DNA of 7,357 bases from Aurantibrevibacter sp041747755 (GTDB taxonomy: Bacteria; Bacteroidota; Bacteroidia; Flavobacteriales; Flavobacteriaceae), in contig JBGTEN010000230.1 in the NCBI GenBank assembly GCA_041747755.1, positions 1 to 7,357 on the forward strand, read 5' to 3'. Numbering within the stretch: position 1 is the first letter of the stretch; every line of letters begins with the position of its first letter. The notes under the pieces are model-generated. The model saw only the letters and a list, made by a program, of their open reading frames with translations, was not told the origin of the DNA and ran no database searches. Of the stretch, positions 1 through 5,408 are shown piece after piece. The translations under genes and the position numbers were made by a program.

Positions 1-475
1 GAATCTTTCCCGGAATGGGATTCACCAGATTAGTCTGCGGACTGTAATTATACCAGCCATTATCACTACCCGTTGGGATAGCAAAAGAAGTTGCTGCGTC
101 TTGGAGAAAGTTATATACTGCTGCATCCGTGACACTTGCAAATGTTCCCGTGGCAATCGCCGCTCCGGCATCTCCGTTTCTAACAGGTTCATCGGTTGTT
201 CCTGTTGCTACCCCTCCATTAACCGCAATAGTGGTACCCCGAAAGGCAATGTCCCATTCGGTTTCGCTGGTAGTCGTGGCTCCTGTGGCAAAGCTGAATT
301 TAGTAAAAGGACCTCCCACCGGTTGTCCTTGTCCGCCTGTCTGGGGTGCAGGCAAATTGCTTATGGCTTTACTTTCTATGGGATCTAATGGGGTTTGACC
401 ATCATCGTCGCTGTTACAGGCCATAAAAGTTGTTAAGATGAAGACTAGTGTAAACAATTTAAAAGTTGATTGCAT
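1..475 (-). CDS. HmuY-family surface lipoprotein (3' end beyond the window)
   Basis: The minus-strand frame opens with ATG at 475 and is still open at base 1, giving 158 visible residues. Residues 1-19 are a lipoprotein signal peptide (hydrophobic LFTLVFILTT, then FMA) and Cys20 is the lipidated residue. It is followed by N-S-D-D-D, an acidic stretch like the Bacteroidota export signal that places lipoproteins on the cell surface. The body shows the HmuY-family hallmarks: a W-D-I-A-F-R-G segment near residues 73-79, then I-A-V-N-G-G, and a later G-W-Y-N-Y segment. P. gingivalis HmuY is a haemophore-like protein that hands haem to its TonB receptor. Here the gene starts 10 bp after the stop of such a receptor on the same strand, so the two are very likely co-transcribed. 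The mature visible part has no His and no Met, which is odd for a haem binder. Family assignment is confident; the ligand is not. Confidence 0.88.
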   Translation of the reverse strand, partial: MQSTFKLFTLVFILTTFMACNSDDDGQTPLDPIESKAISNLPAPQTGGQGQPVGGPFTKFSFATGATTTSETEWDIAFRGTTIAVNGGVATGTTDEPVRNGDAGAAIATGTFASVTDAAVYNFLQDAATSFAIPTGSDNGWYNYSPQTNLVNPIPGKI

Positions 476-485
476 AAGATAAAAT

Positions 486-2570
486 TTAGAAATTAATATT
501 AAGTTTAGTAAAGAACTGTATTCCGGGAAGCCCGGGAATGTTGTTAACGTCGGTATAATCAAAGAGGTTATTTGCGCCTATTTGCAGGGCGTACCGATCG
601 GAAATGGATTTATTAAGTGTAACATTTACCAAGGCGTATCCATCCACAAAAGAGGTGTCGTAGGTGTCCAGAATACCGTTACCGTTACCATCGAAAAGCC
701 CATATTTACTGCGATAGTTGATTCGGAAGTTGGCGTTAGCCTTCCATTTGGGGATGTCATAAAATAGTTTAAAGTTAGCTGTATGACGTGAACGGTTGAT
801 GAGACCAAAATAATCGGAGGAGCTTAACAGTACCGTCTGTAGGGTTTCAGGATTCCGGGCAAATACCTCGTTCCGCTTTAGAGCAGCCTCCTTGTCCTTA
901 TCCCTTGCAAACAGTAATTGATAACCTGCGGAAATAGTAAGGTTGTTGCTTAGGGTGTAGCTGGAGTTGAATTCAGCACCCGTGGTGTAAATGCGGTTAA
1001 AATTGACATAACTAAAGACATTTTGTCCGTTTGTCTTACGGGCAACGATACGGGTGTCAATCAGATTTTTAAAATCATTTCTAAAGAAGTTGATTTCAGT
1101 CTTTAATTTTTTGTGGGTATGTACTGCACCAAGATTATATCCAACAGAGCTTTCGGGCTGTAAAGGTGCATTAAGTTCAGCGTAATCAAAAAGGATATCG
1201 GTGAGCTGACCTTGTTCCTCTAATGCCTGAATTTTTTCTACAGCTACATTATAACCCAAAACAGAATATCCCACAGCCGAATTCATAAAATCGAAATATA
1301 ACTGCCGAAAATCGGGAGCTTTAAAACCGTAGCCTACGGAGCCTTTAAGAGAAATAGTAGGACTGAGGCTATAATGGGCTGAAAATTTAGGGCTTAATTG
1401 GGAGCTGTATTCACTATGATGATCAAAGCGTGATCCCAATATGAGGTTTAGTTTTTCTAAGGGATGAAAGTCGTATTGGGCATAGATATATTGGGAATTG
1501 AAGACCACTCTTTCATCGAAGAAGGTGCGATCTAAATTTTCATGATTATATCCTAACCCTAGGGTTACAGTTTGTTTGGGAGAGAAGTTGTAGATTCCCC
1601 TGATTTCAGGACGCGCTAATTTCTGGTCGAAATCACTTTCGCTCAGAACGGTATTGGAAACCGGACTTTGCAAAAGCTCGGTAGCCTTGTAATTTGTTCG
1701 ATAGAACTCATACTGAAAGCTTAACCGTTCATTTACCGTATGGTCTAAACGGCCGTGAATGTTAAATTCATTAATATCACTATCTCCTTCGTACAATTCA
1801 TTATCTACAAATACAGCCGCCTCTTGTTTTTGATTATAAAGTCGTCCCGAGGTGTACATTTTTAATCGGTCAGAAAAGGAATACCATACTTGTGGATGTA
1901 TCGTATAGTTTTGGAATGGACTCACGGTTTGTCCCGGAGTCTCCGGGGCTAAATCATAACCTTGGCTATGCAAGGAATTTGCAAAAATGGCATAACCCAA
2001 TTTTTTAGTTTGCTGATTTAGGTTGATGTTGGCATCGTGAGTGTTAAAAGAGGCAAAACGATAAGAAGTATTTCCATTTAATTGAGCCTCTGCAGGGTTT
2101 TCGGTAATAATATTGATTACACCACCCAAAGCTTCGGAGCCGTAAAGACTGGAAGATGGACCTTTTACCACTTCGACTTGTTTTATGTTGCCAACGGTTA
2201 GTCGACTTAAATCAAAATTTCCGGATGATCTTCCTACCAGAGGCACTCCGTTTATTAAAATCAAAATATAATCAGAGGCGATACCTTGAATTTGCACTCC
2301 ATCAAACCCGCTTTCATCACTAACTGTGATAATCCCCGTTTGTTCGTTTAGAATCTCGTTAAGACGAATCACTCCGGTGTTCTGAATTTGCTTTTTAGAA
2401 ATTATAGTAACAGGAAGCGGAATGTCCGATAGTTGTCTTATGGTTCGTGTTGCTGTGACAACAACCTCATCCAGAGATTGAGTTTGAATGCTATCTATCG
2501 CTTCTTGAGCTTGAAGTGCAGAAAGACTGCAGAGAACAGCAACAAGCGTCGATAATTTATTTAGAAACAT
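486..2570 (-). CDS. TonB-dependent outer-membrane receptor, HmuR/haem-receptor type
   Basis: This 694-residue protein is a complete TonB-dependent receptor that would import a ligand across the outer membrane using TonB-ExbBD energy. Residues 1-21 are a signal peptide ending L-Q-A. A TonB box-like D-E-V-V-V-T-A-T-R lies at 34-42 and the plug domain at about 45-155, closing with V-E-V-V-K-G-P-S-S-S-L-Y-G. A beta-barrel follows and ends in the terminal aromatic residue F694. There is no N-terminal carboxypeptidase-like domain, so it is not SusC-like. The barrel has F-K-A-P (416-419) and N-A-P-L-Q-P-E (467-473), counterparts of the YRAP and NPNL boxes of haem receptors such as HmuR. An HmuY-family lipoprotein follows 10 bp downstream, which supports haem-type uptake. 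The histidine normally found between those boxes is absent, so a siderophore or another tetrapyrrole remains possible. An EF-hand-like loop sits at 627-638. Confidence 0.92.
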   Translation of the reverse strand: MFLNKLSTLVAVLCSLSALQAQEAIDSIQTQSLDEVVVTATRTIRQLSDIPLPVTIISKKQIQNTGVIRLNEILNEQTGIITVSDESGFDGVQIQGIASDYILILINGVPLVGRSSGNFDLSRLTVGNIKQVEVVKGPSSSLYGSEALGGVINIITENPAEAQLNGNTSYRFASFNTHDANINLNQQTKKLGYAIFANSLHSQGYDLAPETPGQTVSPFQNYTIHPQVWYSFSDRLKMYTSGRLYNQKQEAAVFVDNELYEGDSDINEFNIHGRLDHTVNERLSFQYEFYRTNYKATELLQSPVSNTVLSESDFDQKLARPEIRGIYNFSPKQTVTLGLGYNHENLDRTFFDERVVFNSQYIYAQYDFHPLEKLNLILGSRFDHHSEYSSQLSPKFSAHYSLSPTISLKGSVGYGFKAPDFRQLYFDFMNSAVGYSVLGYNVAVEKIQALEEQGQLTDILFDYAELNAPLQPESSVGYNLGAVHTHKKLKTEINFFRNDFKNLIDTRIVARKTNGQNVFSYVNFNRIYTTGAEFNSSYTLSNNLTISAGYQLLFARDKDKEAALKRNEVFARNPETLQTVLLSSSDYFGLINRSRHTANFKLFYDIPKWKANANFRINYRSKYGLFDGNGNGILDTYDTSFVDGYALVNVTLNKSISDRYALQIGANNLFDYTDVNNIPGLPGIQFFTKLNINF

Positions 2571-2586
2571 TCTTAATAATTTTCGA

Positions 2587-2594
2587 CAAATATA
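2587..2594 (-). promoter_or_regulatory. Candidate -7 box (TATATTTG) of the receptor-hmuY operon
   Basis: Read on the minus strand, this is an exact match to the Bacteroidota -7 consensus TAnnTTTG, 16 bp upstream of the receptor ATG. A TTG that could serve as the -33 element lies 15 bp further upstream, a little closer than the usual spacing. Position and match are seen directly; promoter activity is inferred. Confidence 0.5.
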
Positions 2595-2602
2595 TTAGTT
2601 AT

Positions 2603-2623
2603 TTTTATTCAATCTAAATAAAA
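2603..2623. promoter_or_regulatory. Perfect 7-7-7 inverted repeat between divergent promoters (candidate operator)
   Basis: The arms TTTTATT (2603-2609) and AATAAAA (2617-2623) are perfect reverse complements separated by 7 bp. The repeat lies between the minus-strand -7 box at 2587-2594 and the plus-strand -7-like box at 2628-2635, so a bound protein could control the receptor operon and the DUF6607 gene together. An iron- or haem-responsive regulator would be logical, but no known consensus is matched. The region is very AT-rich, so chance is a real alternative. Confidence 0.35.
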
Positions 2624-2627
2624 TTTA

Positions 2628-2635
2628 TATTTTTG
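2628..2635 (+). promoter_or_regulatory. Candidate -7 box (TATTTTTG) of the DUF6607 gene
   Basis: This is a TAnnTTTG match on the plus strand, 33 bp before the ATG at 2669. No TTG was found at the usual -33 distance, so the call rests on the -7 element and on the divergent layout. Confidence 0.4.
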
Positions 2636-2668
2636 TCCTTGTAAGCAGAAACAACTTAAAAACACTTT

Positions 2669-3598
2669 ATGATGAAAAAAACTATTGTATTACCTATCCT
2701 TCTTTTATTAGTATTTTTTGAAATGCAGTCGCAATCCGGCAAAAAGCAACAAGATATTTCCTCAATTAAGGACATGTGCGGTTGTTATGAGATTGAGTTT
2801 AAATACACGGAAACTTTTGCGCCAGATACCGCCTATAAAAAGCATCCTGATTACAAAACAACTGCCTTAGAATGGGCAGAATTGATAACTGAAAGTGATC
2901 AAAAATTATCTATTCAGCGTTTGCTGGTTATCAATGATACCATGGTGGTGAAACACTGGAGACAAGATTGGGAATATGAAAATCAGAAGGTGTTTTATTA
3001 TGATAAAGACAATAACTGGGTTTTTAAAACCTTACCCAAAGAGCAGGTAAAAGGGCAATGGACACAGAAAGTATTTCAGGTAGATGACAGTCCTCGTTAC
3101 TCGGGTTCAGCCACATGGGTGCATGCAGATGGTAAAAATTATTGGGAAAATATAACGGATTCGCCGCTACCAAGAAGAGAACATACCAAAAGATCTGATT
3201 ATAATGTAATGGTACGAGGCAATCGTCAGGAGATTACCCAATACGGCTGGATGCATGAACAGGATAATGATAAACTAATTAGGACTTCTGGAAAGGAAGA
3301 TATCTTACTTGCACAGGAGAAAGGATATAATAGCTACACCAAAGTTGCAGATGAAAAATGTAAAGCGGCAAAAACCTGGTGGAACAAAAACAATGCATTT
3401 TGGGCTACTGTACGGAGTTCATGGGATGAAGTTTATAACCATTCCGGAAATTTTACCCTTTTAAAACAAGTAGAAGGAAAACCACTGTTTATGTATTTTG
3501 ATTCACTACAAAAGAATGAAGGAAGTAAGCAGGAGGTCCAAAAGGTAATACAGCAATTTGTACAAAAAGCACTGGAATCCAATACAGCAGGAAAATAA
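2669..3598 (+). CDS. Exported DUF6607-type protein, divergent to the uptake operon
   Basis: This 309-residue protein has an N-terminal signal peptide (M-M-K-K, a hydrophobic run to about residue 17, likely cleavage near S-Q-S at 21-23), so it should act in the periplasm or at the outer membrane. No lipobox Cys is present. The mature part opens with a C-G-C-Y motif (Cys37, Cys39). It then carries strongly patterned segments: K-H-W-R-Q-D-W (95-101), D-D-S-P-R-Y (139-144), R-E-H-T-K-R-S-D-Y-N (170-179) and H-E-Q-D-N-D-K (196-202). I recognise the pattern as the uncharacterised Bacteroidota family DUF6607; this is from memory and not from a search. Two adjacent ATG codons begin the frame (2669 and 2672); either gives nearly the same protein. 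The gene shares its promoter region with the HmuR-like receptor, and I infer a role in the same uptake system. The biochemical function is unknown. Confidence 0.8.
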   Translation: MMKKTIVLPILLLLVFFEMQSQSGKKQQDISSIKDMCGCYEIEFKYTETFAPDTAYKKHPDYKTTALEWAELITESDQKLSIQRLLVINDTMVVKHWRQDWEYENQKVFYYDKDNNWVFKTLPKEQVKGQWTQKVFQVDDSPRYSGSATWVHADGKNYWENITDSPLPRREHTKRSDYNVMVRGNRQEITQYGWMHEQDNDKLIRTSGKEDILLAQEKGYNSYTKVADEKCKAAKTWWNKNNAFWATVRSSWDEVYNHSGNFTLLKQVEGKPLFMYFDSLQKNEGSKQEVQKVIQQFVQKALESNTAGK

Positions 3599-3656
3599 TC
3601 ATCTGGAAAGAAAGACCATTAAAGCGGCATTGAACAACTTGTTTTAAATTAATTCA

Positions 3657-4013
3657 ATGGAAGACATCAACGCAATTTATCACAACCCTTTTGGAATTGC
3701 ATTTCAATGGAAACGGAATACAACAAAGGATATTCATAAAGTACAACTGGTTTTCCGAAATACGGGACTTTTACTTACGCTTCCGGAGCTACATCAATTT
3801 CTAAAAAATATTAAATGTACCATGGGCAGTACTACATTATGTTCAGATTGTTCTAACAATGAAAACTGTCGCGCTTTATTAATAGATACTCCTGCACCTC
3901 AAGTTTCGCTTGCTGTAAATCACAAAGAATTGCAGGGCATTTATGATTTGGTTGAGGGAACCTTATTTCAGCTCAATCTGGACAATTATCTGGGTAGTAT
4001 TTGCAAGGCTTAA
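3657..4013 (+). CDS. Conserved 118-residue protein with a four-cysteine cluster
   Basis: A small protein with no signal peptide or membrane segment, so probably cytosolic. The centre has C-x7-C-x2-C-x5-C (Cys54, 62, 65, 71), spaced like a metal (Zn or Fe-S) site, followed by L-L-I-D-T-P-A-P-Q-V-S-L-A-V-N and a C-terminal amphipathic L-V-E-G-T-L-F-Q-L-N-L-D stretch. The last part looks like a conserved family signature. From memory it resembles the Bacteroidota family DUF6686, but that name is tentative. The gene lies 58 bp after the DUF6607 gene on the same strand with no clear promoter or terminator between, so read-through is possible. Its stop codon overlaps that of the convergent lpxH-like gene. 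Function unknown. Confidence 0.72.
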   Translation: MEDINAIYHNPFGIAFQWKRNTTKDIHKVQLVFRNTGLLLTLPELHQFLKNIKCTMGSTTLCSDCSNNENCRALLIDTPAPQVSLAVNHKELQGIYDLVEGTLFQLNLDNYLGSICKA

Positions 4014-4777
4014 GGTTTATAGTTGTGTAGCGAAAGCTTCTTCCCATCGAAAACGGCATAGGTAAAATAGGTAATCCAATCTCCTAAGTTTACGTATGTC
4101 GATTTTTCATTTAATGCAATCTCCAAAGGCAAGTGTCTGTGACCAAAAACAAAATAATCATAATGCTGCTGTTCCAATTTGCGTTTGGAATAGCTCACTA
4201 ACCATTCCTTCTCTTCCCCTAGAAATTGAATATCCCCATCCCCGGAAATCAATTTGTTTTTAACCGATAAGTATTGGGCCAATTTTACACCCAAATCCGG
4301 GTGCAGCCAACGGAAAAACCATTTGGCTACCGGATTGGTAAATACTTTTTTCATCCGTTTATAGCCTTTGTCATGCGGCCCCAAACCATCACCATGACCA
4401 ATAAAAAAGGAGGTATCATTAAAGCTAAACTGTTGCGGTTTATGAAAAACGGTGATATGGAGTTCCTCTTCAAAATAACCGTCCATCCAAAGATCGTGAT
4501 TCCCCACAAAATAATAAATGGGGATACCTGCATCGCTCAGCTCTGCTAATTTCCCCAAGGTGCGGGTAAAGTATTTGGGAACAACGGTTTTATATTCAAA
4601 CCAAAAATCAAACAGGTCTCCTAAAAGAAAGATGGCTCCGGCATCTACTTTTATATCATCTAGCCACTTCACAAATAATTTTTCACGTGGGCGACTTTCT
4701 GTCTGCCCGGGAGCACCCAAATGGTTGTCGCTTGCGAAATAGATTTTCTTGTCCTTTGGTAGTGGTATGGTTTTCAT
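4010..4777 (-). CDS. lpxH: UDP-2,3-diacylglucosamine pyrophosphatase, LpxH-like metallophosphoesterase
   Basis: At 255 residues this is close to the usual LpxH size (about 240). LpxH hydrolyses UDP-2,3-diacylglucosamine to lipid X and UMP, a cytosolic or membrane-peripheral step of lipid A synthesis. All calcineurin-type metal motifs are present: D17-x-H19 in S-D-N-H-L-G, G-D-L-F-D-F-W-F (D54), G-N-H-D (92-95), G-H-G-D-G (H128) and G-H-R-H-L-P (H213, H215). The region between H128 and H213 holds an insertion rich in Lys, Phe and Trp (about 137-190), as expected for the membrane-facing lid of LpxH. The third motif reads GNHD and not the GNRD of E. coli LpxH, so it is closer to LpxH2-like enzymes and the exact substrate is inferred. 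A one-mismatch -7 box (TATCTTTA) lies 6 bp before the ATG at 4777. The queD gene lies 93 bp upstream on the same strand. Confidence 0.83.
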   Translation of the reverse strand: MKTIPLPKDKKIYFASDNHLGAPGQTESRPREKLFVKWLDDIKVDAGAIFLLGDLFDFWFEYKTVVPKYFTRTLGKLAELSDAGIPIYYFVGNHDLWMDGYFEEELHITVFHKPQQFSFNDTSFFIGHGDGLGPHDKGYKRMKKVFTNPVAKWFFRWLHPDLGVKLAQYLSVKNKLISGDGDIQFLGEEKEWLVSYSKRKLEQQHYDYFVFGHRHLPLEIALNEKSTYVNLGDWITYFTYAVFDGKKLSLHNYKP

Positions 4778-4848
4778 GGATTGTAAAGATATAGAAAAAG
4801 TGGGGATGCCTTTAACTAAATTGAAAGTTCAACCTAACGATATCCATA

Positions 4849-4868
4849 CTCCCTTTGGGGGCTAGGGG
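4849..4868. repeat. GC-rich hairpin after queD, likely dispersed flavobacterial repeat
   Basis: This GC-rich patch in AT-rich DNA lies just downstream of the queD stop. The plus strand reads CTCCC-TTT-GGGGG (4849-4861), a 5-bp stem with one T-G wobble and a 3-base loop, followed by CTAGGGG. I recall similar CCCCTAA/CCCCAAAGGGG patches scattered between genes in many Flavobacteriaceae genomes. It may help end queD transcription, but no U-run follows on the minus strand, so it is not a classic intrinsic terminator. Confidence 0.45.
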
Positions 4869-4870
4869 CT

Positions 4871-5320
4871 TTAATTATCACTGGCATACCATTCTGCAAA
4901 AGACGTTTCGGTCTCTTGTAGTTTTAAGGAATGCAACTGAATATGTTGTGGTAATCGAGCCTTTATTTTAGCGGCAAAATCAATAACCATATTTTCACTA
5001 GTGGGTTGGTAGTCGGCCAAAATCACGTTGTGTCCCCTGTCAATTAGTTCTTGTGCCAAGGCAACATGCGGGGTGTTCTTGTTAAAGACCGTGGCATGGT
5101 CAAACGTATCTACAATTTCTTCCTTTACAATCTTTTTAAGATCGCCAAAATCGATTACCATCCCCAATTTTACATGTTTTGTGTCGGTTATAGGGATTCC
5201 AATCACCGTTACCGACAAGCGATAACTATGGCCGTGAACATTTCGGCATTTGCCATCGTAACCATACAGTGCATGACCTGTTTCAAAACTAAATTGCTTG
5301 GTAATTCTTATGTTACTCAT
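4871..5320 (-). CDS. queD: 6-carboxy-5,6,7,8-tetrahydropterin synthase (QueD/PTPS family)
   Basis: A 149-residue cytosolic enzyme of the 6-pyruvoyl-tetrahydropterin synthase fold. QueD converts 7,8-dihydroneopterin triphosphate to 6-carboxytetrahydropterin in the queuosine/7-deazaguanine pathway. The zinc ligands are H16 (F-E-T-G-H) and H29/H31 (V-H-G-H-S-Y). The catalytic Cys is C25 (K-C-R-N), the D74-H75 pair gives the catalytic His, P-T-S-E-N (E109) contacts the pterin, and Q-E-T (E136) lies near the C-terminus. I chose the ATG at 5320 because M-S-N-I-R-I-T-K-Q-F-S-F is a normal family N-terminus. The frame stays open upstream to 5542, but that part is antisense to the oxygenase gene and resembles no domain. 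No other queuosine gene is visible. A -7 box lies at 5338-5345. QueD and eukaryote-like PTPS are hard to separate by sequence; QueD is the bacterial default. Confidence 0.9.
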   Translation of the reverse strand: MSNIRITKQFSFETGHALYGYDGKCRNVHGHSYRLSVTVIGIPITDTKHVKLGMVIDFGDLKKIVKEEIVDTFDHATVFNKNTPHVALAQELIDRGHNVILADYQPTSENMVIDFAAKIKARLPQHIQLHSLKLQETETSFAEWYASDN

Positions 5321-5333
5321 AAAATGGATTTGA

Positions 5334-5347
5334 CTTACAAAAGTAAG
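5334..5347. promoter_or_regulatory. queD -7 box embedded in a short perfect hairpin
   Basis: The minus strand reads TACTTTTG at 5345-5338, an exact TAnnTTTG box 17 bp before the queD ATG. It lies inside a perfect inverted repeat, CTTAC-AAAA-GTAAG, at 5334-5347. The overlap could mean a small operator, but the arms are only 5 bp. No good -33 TTG is seen at the usual distance. Confidence 0.4.
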
Positions 5348-5377
5348 GATTCCTGAGCAACGAAACCATATTTGAGC

Positions 5378-5385
5378 TACATTTG
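5378..5385 (+). promoter_or_regulatory. Candidate -7 box (TACATTTG) of the oxygenase gene
   Basis: This is an exact TAnnTTTG match on the plus strand, 23 bp before the GTG start at 5409. It would give a leader of fewer than 20 bases. No TTG is seen at the normal -33 distance. Promoter activity is inferred. Confidence 0.42.
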
Positions 5386-5408
5386 CCCGCTTTCTAAATG
5401 GCACTCTT

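Noticed and set aside
101..398. Two overlapping plus-strand open frames of 89-95 codons
   Set aside because: They lie antisense to the HmuY-family lipoprotein, which has a signal peptide and family motifs. Their own translations are low-complexity, rich in Ser, Gly, Cys or Val, with no domain.
582..808. Short frames on both strands within the receptor gene
   Set aside because: They are shadows of the C-terminal barrel region, which continues unbroken to the terminal Phe.
486..2570. SusC-type glycan transporter for the receptor, with the lipoprotein as a SusD partner
   Set aside because: At 694 residues it is much shorter than SusC, it has no N-terminal carboxypeptidase-like domain, and the partner shows HmuY and not SusD features.
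4274..4742. Plus- and minus-strand open frames inside lpxH
   Set aside because: They overlap the full metallophosphoesterase frame and show no domain or signal of their own.
4821..4832. Palindrome TTGAA-AG-TTCAA between queD and lpxH
   Set aside because: Arms of 5 bp in AT-rich DNA are expected by chance, and it overlaps no recognisable promoter box.
5028..5356. Plus-strand open frames within queD
   Set aside because: They are antisense shadows of a gene with complete catalytic motifs.
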